Source: an uncultured Prevotellaceae bacterium (lineage in GTDB: Bacteria; Bacteroidota; Bacteroidia; Bacteroidales; Bacteroidaceae). From it: a DNA stretch of 38,027 bases. The position numbers and the translations under genes are program-made. The stretch is from positions 1-38,027 of the forward strand of contig CAMHKU010000015.1 of assembly GCA_946185805.1 (NCBI GenBank), given 5' to 3'. Position 1 is the stretch's first letter; each line of letters opens with the position of its first letter. The notes under the pieces were generated by a model, which ran no database searches, was not told the origin of the DNA, and saw only the letters and a program-made list of their open reading frames with translations. Shown here one piece after another: positions 1 to 8,804 of this stretch.

Positions 1-114
1 TGGAGCATCCACAGCGCTGCTGCCACCCACAACTACACTTTCATCTGGGGCATGGCCGGCGAGAACCTGGACTATGGCGACCAGGATTTCTACGCTATCA
101 CTGACTTGAAATAA
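1..114 (+). CDS. kduI: KduI, 5-dehydro-4-deoxy-D-glucuronate isomerase, C-terminal fragment
   Basis: This is the last 37 codons of a gene that begins before the window; it ends in TAA. The segment reads [20 protein letters not shown] and then [10 protein letters not shown], which I recognise as the conserved C-terminus of KduI. KduI isomerises the unsaturated uronate product of pectin breakdown, 5-keto-4-deoxyuronate, to 3-deoxy-D-glycero-2,5-hexodiulosonate. The kduD gene follows 39 nt downstream on the same strand and performs the next step, which strongly supports the call and implies one transcript. The fold (a cupin) and metal ligands lie outside the visible part. Confidence 0.9.
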   Translation, partial: WSIHSAAATHNYTFIWGMAGENLDYGDQDFYAITDLK

Positions 115-153
115 AAAAAACTTACCATCTTACAAACTTATAAACTAAAAACA

Positions 154-957
154 ATGGCAAATTTATTTTCTTTAGAGGGTAAGAACGCCTGGATTACCGG
201 CGCATCTTACGGTATCGGTTTCAACATTGCCAAGGCTTTCGTGGCCGCCGGCATTAAGACTATCATTTTCAACGACATCAACGAGGCTGCCCTGCAGCGC
301 GGTCTTAACAACTACAAGGAGGCTGGCATCCAGAATGTGAAGGGTTACGTCTGCGACGTCACCGACGAGAATGCCGTGAAGGAGCTTGTCAACAAGATTC
401 ACGAGGAGGTAGGCCAGATTGATATCCTGGTCAACAATGCCGGCATCATCAAGCGCATTCCCATGCACGAGATGAAGCGCGCCGAGTTCCAGCAGGTGAT
501 TGACATCGACCTCGTAGGTCCGTTCATCTGCTCTAGCGCCGTGATTCCCGAGATGATGGAGCGCCGCGAGGGTAAAATTATCAACATCTGCTCTATGATG
601 TCAGAGCTCGGCCGCGAGACCGTCAGCGCATACGCTGCCGCCAAGGGTGGTCTGAAGATGCTTACCCGCAACATCTGCTCAGAGTATGGCGAATACAACA
701 TCCAGTGCAACGGCATTGGCCCGGGCTACATCGCTACGCCCCAGACTGCCCCGCTGCGTGAGCGCCAGCCCGACGGCAGCCGCCATCCGTTCGACTCGTT
801 CATCTGCGCCAAGACGCCCGCCGGCCGCTGGCTCGACCCCTCAGAGCTTGGTGGGCCCGCTGTGTTCCTGGCATCGCACGCTTCCGACGCCGTCAACGGC
901 CACATCCTCTATGTCGACGGTGGTATCCTGGCTTACATCGGCAAGCAGCCTAAGTAA
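154..957 (+). CDS. kduD: KduD-type SDR oxidoreductase (2-dehydro-3-deoxy-D-gluconate 5-dehydrogenase / gluconate 5-dehydrogenase)
   Basis: This is a 267-residue classical short-chain dehydrogenase. The Rossmann glycine motif TGASYGIG is at residues 15-22, NNAG at 94-97, and the catalytic set is Ser147 with Tyr160 and Lys164 (YAAAK). The C-terminus contains the usual D-G-G ending near ILYVDGG. In the KduI/KduD pathway the enzyme interconverts 2,5-diketo-3-deoxygluconate and 2-keto-3-deoxygluconate with NAD(P)H in the cytoplasm. The kduI gene ends 39 nt upstream, so this is a pectin-uronate catabolic pair. The start ATG follows an A-rich leader typical of Bacteroidetes. Sequence alone does not separate KduD from the closely related gluconate 5-dehydrogenase (IdnO); the neighbour decides it. 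Confidence 0.9.
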   Translation: MANLFSLEGKNAWITGASYGIGFNIAKAFVAAGIKTIIFNDINEAALQRGLNNYKEAGIQNVKGYVCDVTDENAVKELVNKIHEEVGQIDILVNNAGIIKRIPMHEMKRAEFQQVIDIDLVGPFICSSAVIPEMMERREGKIINICSMMSELGRETVSAYAAAKGGLKMLTRNICSEYGEYNIQCNGIGPGYIATPQTAPLRERQPDGSRHPFDSFICAKTPAGRWLDPSELGGPAVFLASHASDAVNGHILYVDGGILAYIGKQPK

Positions 958-981
958 TTACTGCTCCAAAGCAAATAATGC

Positions 982-1020
982 AAAAAGGCGGCTCCCCGTG
1001 GAGCCGCCTCTTTCATTTTT
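982..1020. terminator. Rho-independent terminator after kduD
   Basis: A perfect 10-bp stem, AGGCGGCTCC (986-995) with GGAGCCGCCT (1000-1009), has a 4-nt loop. It is preceded by an A-run and followed by a T-rich tract, CTTTCATTTTT. It lies between the convergent kduD and HU genes and could stop transcription from both sides. Confidence 0.9.
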
Positions 1021-1032
1021 ATTTACAAATTG

Positions 1033-1305
1033 TTAGTTCAGAGCATCAGCTAATTCAGCGCCGGCCTTAAACTTGGCAACCTTCTTGGCAGCAATAGTAA
1101 TCTTCTCCTTAGTAGCGGGGTTGATACCCTCGCGGGCAGGACGCTCGTTAACGCTGAAAGTGCCAAAGCCAACAATGGCAATCTTATCACCGGCAATAAG
1201 GGCATCCTTAATCGCTGAAACAGTAGCGTCAAGTGCCTTCTTAGCGTCATTCTTTGAGAGACCAGCATTAGCTGCAATCTTCTCTACTAACTCTGTTTTG
1301 TTCAT
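1033..1305 (-). CDS. hup: HU family DNA-binding protein
   Basis: This is a 90-residue protein, the normal HU length. It starts MNKTELVEKIA and carries the HU signature region around residues 46-65 (GFGTFSVNERPAREGINP), which forms the DNA-grasping beta arms. HU dimers bend and compact the chromosome. The gene is monocistronic on the minus strand, converges on kduD across a terminator, and has its own TAnnTTTG promoter about 64 nt before the start codon. The sequence cannot tell which HU paralogue this is. Confidence 0.95.
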   Translation of the reverse strand: MNKTELVEKIAANAGLSKNDAKKALDATVSAIKDALIAGDKIAIVGFGTFSVNERPAREGINPATKEKITIAAKKVAKFKAGAELADALN

Positions 1306-1368
1306 AATTGTTGTAAATTTAATGATTTATAAATAATGAAAAAAATGTTTCTATACCGAAATCCTTGG

Positions 1369-1376
1369 CAAATATA
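1369..1376 (-). promoter_or_regulatory. Bacteroidetes-type promoter for the HU gene
   Basis: On the minus strand the sequence TATATTTG matches the -7 consensus TAnnTTTG. A TTTG that could serve as the -33 element lies 23 nt further upstream (plus-strand CAAA at 1400-1403), slightly wider than ideal. It sits in an A/T-rich gap ahead of HU. Confidence 0.65.
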
Positions 1377-1481
1377 GGGTAAAGTATTCAGAAAAACAAC
1401 AAAAAAAGAGAAAAAATTACTTTTTTTATGAAAAATAGTTGCTTTAAGGCCCTTTTTGCTCTGAAAAAGAGATATTTTTAG

Positions 1482-1489
1482 TAAATTTG
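1482..1489 (+). promoter_or_regulatory. Bacteroidetes-type promoter for the rhomboid gene
   Basis: TAAATTTG matches the -7 consensus. TTTG at 1455-1458 is a candidate -33 element, 23 nt away. The motif is about 80 nt before the GTG start of the rhomboid gene and is back-to-back with the HU promoter. Confidence 0.6.
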
Positions 1490-1535
1490 CAGCCGCAAAG
1501 CGTATAAAAACGCAATGTGCATGAAACAAACAACT

Positions 1536-1556
1536 AATAGTAAATCCGTAAATAGT
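1536..1556. repeat. AGTAAAT heptamer repeat, copy 1
   Basis: A 21-nt tract with TAGTAAATCC at its centre and TAAATAGT at its end is identical to 15445-15465. Both copies sit just before a gene with a GTG start. The AGTAAAT unit recurs in the inverted repeat at 37374-37400 and 37950-37976. Confidence 0.75.
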
Positions 1557-1567
1557 CAATTACCAAC

Positions 1568-2497
1568 GTGTTTCGAAACATACCTACCATCACCAAAAAT
1601 CTGCTGGCAATAAACCTGCTGGCATTCATTGCCACGTGGGTATTACAACTGCGTAGCATTGATCTGGCAAATCTGGGAGGACTACACTTCTTTCTGGCCA
1701 GCGACTTCAGCCCGCTACAATTTATCACCTACATGTTTTTACATGCCAATTTGTCGCACATTTTTTTCAACATGTTTGCACTATGGATGTTCGGCGTTGT
1801 AGTGGAGAATGTATGGGGCTCGAAAAAATTCCTTTTTTATTACATTTCATGCGGCATTGGCGCAGGGCTCATGCAGGAGTTAGTACAGCTCGTCAACTTC
1901 TATTTCACCATCAAAAGCCAGGCGCCCGACATCAGCTTTGCCGAACTGTTTACAGTAGGCCATCAGCTAAGCCACCAACTCAACGGATGGACAACAATCG
2001 GGGCTTCAGGAGCTGTCTACGCCATCCTATTGGCCTTCGGCATGATTTTCCCCAACGAGCGTATTTTTATCTTCCCCCTTCCCATACCTATCAAAGCCAA
2101 GTGGTTTGTCTGTGGATATGCCGCCATTGAGCTGTTCTCGGCCCTCGGTTCCTCGGGCGATGGCGTAGCCCACATGGCTCATCTGGGAGGCATGCTCTTT
2201 GGCTTCCTCATGATACGCTATTGGAACAGTTACCCAGACTCAAATTATAACCGCTCCGGCGGTCAGGAGTTCTTCGACAACCTGAAGCGCAATTTTGAGC
2301 GTCGCCACAACAAAACCCAGAGCCAGATGCACGCCGAACGCGGGGGCTCCAAGGAGGACGACATGGCGTACAACGCCCGCAAGCGCCAGAATCAGGAGGA
2401 AATAGACGCTATCCTCGACAAGATTCGCAAGAGTGGCTATGACAGTCTGACCAAAGAAGAGAAGCAAAAGCTCTTCGACGCCAGTCGTAACACTTAA
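1568..2497 (+). CDS. Rhomboid family intramembrane serine protease
   Basis: This is a 309-residue multispanning membrane protein. The catalytic serine motif GASG is at residues 145-148 (Ser147) and the partner histidine is His205 in HMAHLGG. The conserved HANLSHIFFNM stretch (residues 59-69) supplies the oxyanion-hole residues His64 and Asn68. Rhomboids cleave transmembrane substrates inside the bilayer. After residue 225 a charged cytoplasmic tail ends in ILDKIRKSGYDSLTKEEK, a C-terminal module I associate with Bacteroidetes rhomboids (DUF6576-like). The start is GTG, chosen because FRNIPTITKNLLAINLL begins the first membrane segment directly. The substrate is unknown. The EEP-fold gene follows 38 nt later. 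Confidence 0.93.
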   Translation: MFRNIPTITKNLLAINLLAFIATWVLQLRSIDLANLGGLHFFLASDFSPLQFITYMFLHANLSHIFFNMFALWMFGVVVENVWGSKKFLFYYISCGIGAGLMQELVQLVNFYFTIKSQAPDISFAELFTVGHQLSHQLNGWTTIGASGAVYAILLAFGMIFPNERIFIFPLPIPIKAKWFVCGYAAIELFSALGSSGDGVAHMAHLGGMLFGFLMIRYWNSYPDSNYNRSGGQEFFDNLKRNFERRHNKTQSQMHAERGGSKEDDMAYNARKRQNQEEIDAILDKIRKSGYDSLTKEEKQKLFDASRNT

Positions 2498-2535
2498 AAC
2501 GCCAGCCATGACGCATAGTACGCCAGCCGGAACAC

Positions 2536-3633
2536 ATGATTAAACAGCTTAAGCAATTCACCATTAATCTGGTGGCCGGAGCAAATATAGCCACGGTCGC
2601 CATCATGCTGTTATCAGGTTATTCCGACAGGCTTAACCCCATAGACTATCCGCTGCTGGCCTGCTTGGGAATGGCATTCCCCATGTTTCTGATTTTCAAC
2701 CTGCTATTCCTCTTCTTCTGGATTATCTTCAAATGGCAAAAGCTATGGATTCCTGTCAGCGGTTATCTGTTAGTCTACAGCCCTATTAGCATCTATATGC
2801 CCATTAATCAGCCAAGTAAAGACGCACCCGACGACTGTATCGGTATCGTTTCATATAACGTATGCACCTATGGCGGCAACTATAAATACAGCGACGCTTT
2901 CGAGCGAATCCTTGACTACCTGAAACAAGAGGATGCCGATATCGTATGCATACAAGAGGATATCGATACCTGGCGGAAATACCTTTTCAAACGCTACGAA
3001 GCCCTATATCCCTACAATGACACCGTTCACTTCTCCAATTCGTCAACATCCATGAACGGCGTGGGTATCCATACACGCTACCCTATACTTCGAAAGGAGC
3101 GTATAGCATATCCCTCACATGCTAACGGTTCGGTAGCTTACTACCTTCTAAAAGATAAAGATACGCTGTTAGTGATAAACAACCACTTGGAGGGCACCCA
3201 CCTGACGAGTGAAGACCGAAGCCGCTACAAGGATATCTTAAAGGGCGAAGTAGATGGCGACACCGTCCGCGCAGAATCCATGTACCTCATCAGCAAGCTA
3301 GGACAAAACGCCGCTAAGCGAGCCATCGGCGTGGCTGCCGTTCGCCGCTATATGGATGCCCACCGGCAATATCCCACCATCGTTTGCGGCGACTTCAACG
3401 ACACCCCTATTTCCTACGCCCGCCATACACTGGCACAGGGCATGACCGATTGCTTTACAGCCTCCGGACAAGGCGTCGGTTTGTCATATAATCAGAAAGG
3501 ATTTTGGGTGCGTATCGACTACATTTTATGCTCCGCGCAGTTCACGCCATACAACTGCAAAGTAGACTCAAAAATAGATTTTTCAGACCATTACCCCATC
3601 CGATGTAAGTTAAAATTGGCTGATAAACACTAA
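2536..3633 (+). CDS. Membrane-anchored endonuclease/exonuclease/phosphatase (EEP) family protein
   Basis: The protein has 365 residues. Two or three hydrophobic segments (roughly 10-30, 38-65 and 70-90) precede a soluble EEP (DNase I-like) domain from residue 100. Hallmarks visible in order are SYNV (Asn108), the metal ligand Glu141 in CIQED, NNHLEG (His217), CGDFND (Asp286, Asn288), RIDYIL and SDHYP (Asp351, His352). The active site is therefore complete. Family members cleave phosphodiester or phosphomonoester bonds of nucleic acids, sphingolipids or phosphoinositides; nothing here fixes the substrate. Membrane anchoring argues for an envelope role rather than DNA repair. It is probably cotranscribed with the rhomboid gene. 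Confidence 0.88.
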   Translation: MIKQLKQFTINLVAGANIATVAIMLLSGYSDRLNPIDYPLLACLGMAFPMFLIFNLLFLFFWIIFKWQKLWIPVSGYLLVYSPISIYMPINQPSKDAPDDCIGIVSYNVCTYGGNYKYSDAFERILDYLKQEDADIVCIQEDIDTWRKYLFKRYEALYPYNDTVHFSNSSTSMNGVGIHTRYPILRKERIAYPSHANGSVAYYLLKDKDTLLVINNHLEGTHLTSEDRSRYKDILKGEVDGDTVRAESMYLISKLGQNAAKRAIGVAAVRRYMDAHRQYPTIVCGDFNDTPISYARHTLAQGMTDCFTASGQGVGLSYNQKGFWVRIDYILCSAQFTPYNCKVDSKIDFSDHYPIRCKLKLADKH

Positions 3634-3658
3634 AAAACGAACGAAAAAGCGCAATAAA

Positions 3659-3690
3659 TTTTCCTGTCAGTAAAAAATTGTGTATATTTG
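3659..3690 (+). promoter_or_regulatory. Promoter for secDF
   Basis: TATATTTG at 3683-3690 matches the -7 element. A T-rich tetramer (TTTT, 3659-3662) stands 20 nt upstream in place of a perfect TTTG. It lies 48 nt before the secDF start in an A/T-rich gap, so SecDF is probably transcribed independently of the upstream pair. Confidence 0.65.
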
Positions 3691-3737
3691 CAGGCTCAAT
3701 TGCATATATAATTAAATAAATATCAATAATAACAAAA

Positions 3738-6700
3738 ATGCAAAACAAAGGAATTGTAAAGTTTATTGCAGTGCTTCTTGTGCTGGTATGCTGCTTCTAC
3801 CTCTCCTTCTCATTCGTCACCCGCCACTACGAGAGTAAGGCGGCTGCCATGGGCGAGGAGGCCGGTCAGGAGTATCTCGACAGTCTGAAGAACGAGAAAG
3901 TGTACTTAGGCATATACTCGCTGAAGCAGTGCCGTGAGATGGAGATTGGCCTGGGTCTTGACCTGAAGGGCGGTATGAACGTTATCCTCGAGGTGTCAGT
4001 GCCCGACGTCGTTGACGTGCTCGCTGACCACAAACAGGACGCAGCCTACAAGAAGTCAATGGAGCAGGCCAAGAAGGAGGAAGAGACTAGTCAGAACGAC
4101 TTCATCTCGCTCTTCATCAAGTATTGGAAGCAGAATTCTAACGGACGTCCCCTGGCCGCCATCTTTGCAACACAGCAGATGAAAGGCAAGGTGAGCACAT
4201 CGTCTACCGACTCCGAGGTTGAAAACGCGCTGCGCGCTGAGGTGCAGTCAGCCGTCGACAACTCGTTCAACGTTGTCCGCAACCGTATCGATAAGTTCGG
4301 CGTCGTACAGCCCAACATCCAGAAGCTGGAGGGCCAGAGCGGCCGTATCATGGTTGAGATGCCTGGTATCAAGGAGCCCGAGCGTGTGCGTAAGCTCCTC
4401 CAGGGTAGCGCCAACCTTGAGTTCTGGGAGACCTACAACTCTCAGGAGATTGTCCCCCTGCTGGCATCGCTCAATCAGAAATATGCTGCCATGGGTGACG
4501 AGGCTACAGCCGACTCTACCGCCGCTGCTGCCGACACCACGGCCGTAGCTGCTGCCGACACTGCCAAGGCTGCCACGTCAAACCTGGCCGCCAAGCTAGC
4601 AAAGAAAGACAGCAATAAAGAGTCTGAAGCCAAATTGCGCGAGCAGGCCAAGAAGCAGAACCCCCTGTTCTCGGTGTTCCAGCCCATCCAGGGCCAGGGC
4701 CTGGCCATCGTTGGTTATGCTAACGGCCGCGATACCGCCGACGTCAACAAGATTATCTATTCCGATATTGCCGCCCAGGTACTGCCCGCCGAGTGCAAGC
4801 TGCGCTGGGGTGCCAAGCCCGAGGACTTCGGTGGCGAGAGCACTCATGGCGACATCTTCGCCCTCTATGCCCTGAAGATTACCACCGCCAACGGCCGCGC
4901 TCCGCTGGAGGGTGACGTCATCACCAACGGTAAAGACGACTTCGACCAGATGGGTCACCCCTGTGTATCGATGCAGATGAACTCCGACGGTGCCCGTCAG
5001 TGGAGCCAGATTACTAAGCAGAACATCGGCCGCGGCGTGGCTATCGTACTCGACGATGCCGTCTACTCCGCTCCCCGTATCCTTACTCAGATTGACGGCG
5101 GAAACTCACAGATTACCGGTAACTTCACCATCGAAGATACCAAGGACCTGGCCAACACGCTGAACTCTGGTAAGATGCCCGCTCCTACGCGCATCGTACA
5201 GGAAGAGGTGGTAGGCCCCTCGCTCGGTGCTCAGTCTATCCAGCAGGGTATCATCTCATTCGTCGTGGCCTTCGTGCTGCTGATGATCTACATGATCATG
5301 CTTTATGGCACCATCCCCGGTCTGCTGGCCGACTGCGCCCTGCTGTTCAACCTGTTCTTCACACTGGGTATTCTCACCTCGTTCCAGGCCGCTCTTACAA
5401 TGCCTGGTATCGCCGGTATCGTGCTGACCTTAGGTACCGCTGTCGACGCCAACGTGCTGATTTACGAGCGCACCAAGGAAGAGCTGCGCAGGGGGCTCAG
5501 CGTGAAAGAGGCTCTCAACAAGGGTTACTCTAACGCCTTCTCGGCCATCTTCGACTCTAACGTCACTTCGCTGATTACCGGTTTCATCCTGCTGTTCTTC
5601 GGTACGGGTCCTGTCAAGGGCTTCGCCACCACCTGGATTATCGGTATTTTCTGCTCGTTCTTCACCGCCGTGTTCCTCACCCGTCTGGTTTACGAGAACC
5701 GTCTGGCCAAGGACAAGTGGACCAACCTCACCTTTGTTACCGGCTACTCTAAGAACCTCATGCAGAATGCCCACTTCAACTTCATGGGCTCCTACAAGAA
5801 GTCATTCATCGTCTGGGGCGCAGCTGCCGTTATCTTCTGCATCTCGTTCGCCGTGCGCGGCCTGAGCCAGAGTATCGACTTCACCGGTGGCCGTAACTAC
5901 GTCGTCGTGCTCGACAAGCAGACCCCTGTGGAGAGCGTACGCCAGGCACTTAACGGCGCCTTCGTCAACACCATCGGCGAAAAGGCTGGCCAGGAGTCGA
6001 ACACCAGCGTCATCGCCCTGGGTACCGACGGCAAGACGGTGCGTATCTCTACCAACTGGGATATCGAGTCTAACAACCCTGAGGTTGACGACAAGGCCGA
6101 AACCATCCTTTACAACGCCCTGAAGAAAGCCGGTCTCATTAATCAGGCCGACGTCAACGCCTTCAAGAACCCCGACGTGCGCGAGGGTGGTTCTATCATC
6201 AGCTCGGCTAAGGTAGGCCCGTCAGTAGCTAAGGACATCACCTACGGCGCCGTCATCTCCGTTATCATAGCCCTGATAGCTATCTTCCTCTACATCCTGC
6301 TGCGCTTCCGCAACGTGGCCTTCTCGGTAGGTTCAACGGTGGCTCTGTTCTTCGACGCCCTCGTGGTTATCGGCTTCTACAGTGTGCTGTGGGGCTGGGT
6401 ACCCATGTCGCTTGAAATCGACCAGACATTCATCGGTGCTATCCTGACGGTGATTGGTTACTCTATCAACGATAAGGTGGTGGTCTTCGACCGTGTGCGT
6501 GAAAACATCCAGCTCTATGGCAAGCGCGACCGCCAGACACTGTTCAACGACTCGCTGAACCAGACGCTGGCCCGTACCATCAACACCTCGGTGACGACGC
6601 TCATCGTGCTGCTCTGTATCTTCATCCTCGGCGGTGACTCTATACGCAGCTTCTCGTTCGCCATGATTCTCGGTGTTGTCTTCGGTACACTTTCGTCGCT

Positions 6701-6785
6701 CTTCATCGCTGCCCCCGTGGCTTATCTCACTATGGGCCGCACTATACGCGAGGAAGGAGCCGCTACTCCCGCTGAAGCTAAGTAA
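3738..6785 (+). CDS. secDF: Protein translocase subunit SecDF (fused SecD and SecF)
   Basis: This is a 1015-residue fusion, as usual in Bacteroidetes. One N-terminal membrane segment (residues 7-28) is followed by the SecD signature LGLDLKGGMN, the periplasmic head, then the SecD membrane domain with GTAVDANVLIYERTKEEL. The SecF half begins near DFTGGRNYVV and contains IGYSINDKVVVFDRVREN. SecDF uses the proton-motive force to pull exported proteins from SecYEG; the membrane aspartates in those two motifs are the expected proton carriers. Residues about 253-300 form an Ala/Lys/Asp low-complexity insertion (ADSTAAAADTTAVAAADTAK), a species-level linker. A promoter before and a terminator after make it monocistronic. 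Confidence 0.97.
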   Translation: MQNKGIVKFIAVLLVLVCCFYLSFSFVTRHYESKAAAMGEEAGQEYLDSLKNEKVYLGIYSLKQCREMEIGLGLDLKGGMNVILEVSVPDVVDVLADHKQDAAYKKSMEQAKKEEETSQNDFISLFIKYWKQNSNGRPLAAIFATQQMKGKVSTSSTDSEVENALRAEVQSAVDNSFNVVRNRIDKFGVVQPNIQKLEGQSGRIMVEMPGIKEPERVRKLLQGSANLEFWETYNSQEIVPLLASLNQKYAAMGDEATADSTAAAADTTAVAAADTAKAATSNLAAKLAKKDSNKESEAKLREQAKKQNPLFSVFQPIQGQGLAIVGYANGRDTADVNKIIYSDIAAQVLPAECKLRWGAKPEDFGGESTHGDIFALYALKITTANGRAPLEGDVITNGKDDFDQMGHPCVSMQMNSDGARQWSQITKQNIGRGVAIVLDDAVYSAPRILTQIDGGNSQITGNFTIEDTKDLANTLNSGKMPAPTRIVQEEVVGPSLGAQSIQQGIISFVVAFVLLMIYMIMLYGTIPGLLADCALLFNLFFTLGILTSFQAALTMPGIAGIVLTLGTAVDANVLIYERTKEELRRGLSVKEALNKGYSNAFSAIFDSNVTSLITGFILLFFGTGPVKGFATTWIIGIFCSFFTAVFLTRLVYENRLAKDKWTNLTFVTGYSKNLMQNAHFNFMGSYKKSFIVWGAAAVIFCISFAVRGLSQSIDFTGGRNYVVVLDKQTPVESVRQALNGAFVNTIGEKAGQESNTSVIALGTDGKTVRISTNWDIESNNPEVDDKAETILYNALKKAGLINQADVNAFKNPDVREGGSIISSAKVGPSVAKDITYGAVISVIIALIAIFLYILLRFRNVAFSVGSTVALFFDALVVIGFYSVLWGWVPMSLEIDQTFIGAILTVIGYSINDKVVVFDRVRENIQLYGKRDRQTLFNDSLNQTLARTINTSVTTLIVLLCIFILGGDSIRSFSFAMILGVVFGTLSSLFIAAPVAYLTMGRTIREEGAATPAEAK

Positions 6786-6811
6786 GGCTTACGCGCGTAC
6801 ATTATAATAAT

Positions 6812-6850
6812 ATAAAAGCCAGGTTTCCGCTTAACGGAGCCTGGCTTTAT
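6812..6850 (+). terminator. Terminator after secDF
   Basis: AAAGCCAGG (6815-6823) pairs with CCTGGCTTT (6840-6848). An inner TCCG/CGGA pairing closes most of the loop. Flanking A- and T-rich sequence completes a rho-independent terminator 30 nt after the secDF stop codon. Confidence 0.88.
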
Positions 6851-6918
6851 TTATACTACTCGTCAACAGTTAATTCAGCCCAGCCTGGTCCTACTGCAAA
6901 CATTGTTTTCTGCAAAAA

Positions 6919-6950
6919 TTTGGATATTTGTCCCTTTATTACTACCTTTG
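6919..6950 (+). promoter_or_regulatory. Promoter for the YitT-type gene, near-consensus
   Basis: TTTG (6919-6922), exactly 20 nt, then TACCTTTG (6943-6950) is a textbook Bacteroidetes promoter. It overlaps the upstream TTG of the ORF-track entry (6928), which shows that TTG cannot be the real start. Confidence 0.85.
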
Positions 6951-6969
6951 CAGGCAAATTACTAAAGAC

Positions 6970-7881
6970 ATGAATCCTACAATCACACGAGCGAGTTATG
7001 GCAAGGAGCTGCGCGACTATATCCTCATTGTCATCGGCATGGTGAGCTACTCCATAGGCTGGGGTATCTTCCTGCTGCCCAATAATATCACCACTGGCGG
7101 CGTAGCAGGTGTATCGTCTATCCTCTTCTGGGCTACAGGCATTCCCGTGCAGGTGAGCTACTCTATCATCAACGGTGCGCTGCTGCTAGTGGCTCTACGC
7201 GTGCTGGGCTGGCGCTTCTGCGTCAAGACGGTGTTTGCCGTCGTCGTGCTCACCGTGGCCATCAGTATGGTGTCGTCACACTACAACGCCCACCTGCTGA
7301 GCGACCAGCCCTTCATGGCGGCTATCATCGGCGCCGTGTTCTGCGGCTGCGGCGTGGGCCTAGGACTGTCGAGCAACGGCTCCACCGGCGGTACCGACAT
7401 CATTGCCGCCATCGTCAACAAGTATCGCGATGTGTCGCTGGGCCGTGTCATCATGATCTGCGACGTGTTTATTATCTCCAGCTCCTACTTCGTGTTGCAC
7501 GACTGGGAGAAGGTGATCTACGGCTACGTGGTGCTCTACGTCACGGCCTTCTGTATCGACCAGGTGGTGGAGTCGGCGCGCCGCTCGGTGCAGTTCTTCA
7601 TCATCAGCGACAAGTACCGCGAAATCGGCGAGCGCATCAACCGTGAGCCTCACCGAGGCTGTACGGTGGTCGACGCCCAGGGATTCTATTCGGGCAAGGA
7701 CGTGAAGATGCTCTTCGTGCTGGCCAAGCGCCGCCAGAGCGACATGATATTCCGCATCATCAACGAGGTAGACCCTCATGCCTTCGTCTCGCAGAGTGCC
7801 GTCATCGGTGTCTATGGCGAGGGCTTCGACCAGTTCAAGGTAAGGACTAAGAAAGCAAAAACTAAAGATAATCGCGCATAA
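6970..7881 (+). CDS. YitT family membrane protein with C-terminal DUF2179 domain
   Basis: The protein is 303 residues from the ATG at 6970. I reject the longer TTG start at 6928 because the promoter lies inside it. Five or so membrane segments span residues 17-205, with the family's conserved loops NNITTGGVAGVSSILF and GSTGGTDIIAAIVNKY. Residues about 221-282 form the small soluble DUF2179 domain (REIGERINREPHRGCTVV ... IGVYGEGF). The function of YitT proteins is not well established; they have been suggested to be transporters or sensors. A terminator and a promoter precede it, and the DUF3737 gene follows after 29 nt, so the two may be cotranscribed. Confidence 0.9.
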   Translation: MNPTITRASYGKELRDYILIVIGMVSYSIGWGIFLLPNNITTGGVAGVSSILFWATGIPVQVSYSIINGALLLVALRVLGWRFCVKTVFAVVVLTVAISMVSSHYNAHLLSDQPFMAAIIGAVFCGCGVGLGLSSNGSTGGTDIIAAIVNKYRDVSLGRVIMICDVFIISSSYFVLHDWEKVIYGYVVLYVTAFCIDQVVESARRSVQFFIISDKYREIGERINREPHRGCTVVDAQGFYSGKDVKMLFVLAKRRQSDMIFRIINEVDPHAFVSQSAVIGVYGEGFDQFKVRTKKAKTKDNRA

Positions 7882-7910
7882 CACCCTGTGCGTTATGCAC
7901 TTAAAAACAA

Positions 7911-8753
7911 ATGGAACTGATAAAAGATAAGAAATTCGGTGGCGAGCGCCCCTTGTTTGCCACCCACGACCTGAGATTAGAGAATATCACCATCGAGGAT
8001 GGTGAGAGTGGCATCAAGCAGTGCCGCAACATAGAGGCCTACGACTGCAAGTTCTACGGCAAATACCCATGGTGGCATGTCGACGGCGCCACTATCGACA
8101 ACTGCTACTTTGCCTTAGGTTCGCGGTCGGCCATCTGGTATACCAACGACCTGAAGATGACCAACACGCGCATAGACGCGCCCAAGTTCTTCCGCGAGAT
8201 GAGGAACGTGGAGCTGGAGAACGTGCAGATTACCGACGCCGACGAGACTTTCTGGAAGATTGACGGCCTGAAGCTGAAGAACGTGAAGCTCCACGGCGGC
8301 ACCTATCCCTTTATGTTCTCCAAGAACATCTACGTCGACGGGCTGGAGAGCGACTCCAAGTATGTGTTCCAGTACTGCCAGAACGTAGAGGTGCACAATG
8401 CCAAGATCCTGACCAAGGACTCGTTCTGGGAGTGCGAGAACGTCACCGTTTACGACTCCGTGCTCGACGGCGAATACCTGGCCTGGCACTCCAAGAACGT
8501 CAAGTTGGTGAACTGCCACTTGGCCGGCGAGCAGCTGCTGTGCTACACCGAGAACCTGGTGCTCGAGAACTGCACCTTCGACCGTCTGTGCGACCGTGTG
8601 TTTGAGTACTCCACCGTCGAGGCCGACATCCGCGGACACATCGAGAACATCAAGAACCCCACCTCGGGCCATATTGTGGCCGACTCCATCGGCTCGGTAA
8701 CCATCGACGAGAACGTGCGCCAGCCTAACGACTGCGTGATAGAGACAAGGTAA
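7911..8753 (+). CDS. DUF3737 family protein, right-handed beta-helix type
   Basis: This is a 280-residue protein without a signal peptide, matching what I know of the DUF3737 family in length and in its start (ELIKDKKFGGERPLF). Repeated short strands built as 'x-N-V-x-L-x-N-x' turns (VELENVQITD, LKLKNVKLHG, NVKLVNCHLA, LVLENCTFDR) give a period of roughly 20-22 residues, typical of pectate-lyase-like parallel beta-helices. No catalytic residues can be assigned and the biochemical role is unknown. It lies 29 nt after the yitT-type gene and before the C-S lyase gene, with no terminator between. Confidence 0.85.
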   Translation: MELIKDKKFGGERPLFATHDLRLENITIEDGESGIKQCRNIEAYDCKFYGKYPWWHVDGATIDNCYFALGSRSAIWYTNDLKMTNTRIDAPKFFREMRNVELENVQITDADETFWKIDGLKLKNVKLHGGTYPFMFSKNIYVDGLESDSKYVFQYCQNVEVHNAKILTKDSFWECENVTVYDSVLDGEYLAWHSKNVKLVNCHLAGEQLLCYTENLVLENCTFDRLCDRVFEYSTVEADIRGHIENIKNPTSGHIVADSIGSVTIDENVRQPNDCVIETR

Positions 8754-8756
8754 AAA

Positions 8757-8783
8757 CCCACCCAAGCCCTCCCAAAGGGAGGG
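8757..8783 (+). repeat. C/G-rich hairpin repeat, copy 1, abutting an ATG
   Basis: CCCTCCC-AAA-GGGAGGG is a perfect 7-bp hairpin with a 3-nt loop. It ends on the base before the ATG at 8784, preceded by AAACCCACCC. Related copies are at 16108-16154 and, inverted, inside purE at 16403-16440. If the ATG at 8784 were used, the hairpin would bury its GGGAGGG ribosome-binding sequence. Confidence 0.8.
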
Positions 8784-8804
8784 ATGTTAAATGCTTTTAG
8801 GCAG

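Noticed and set aside
6928-6969. TTG start of the YitT-type gene in the ORF track
   Set aside because: A consensus promoter -7 element (6943-6950) lies inside this stretch, so the transcript would start after the TTG.
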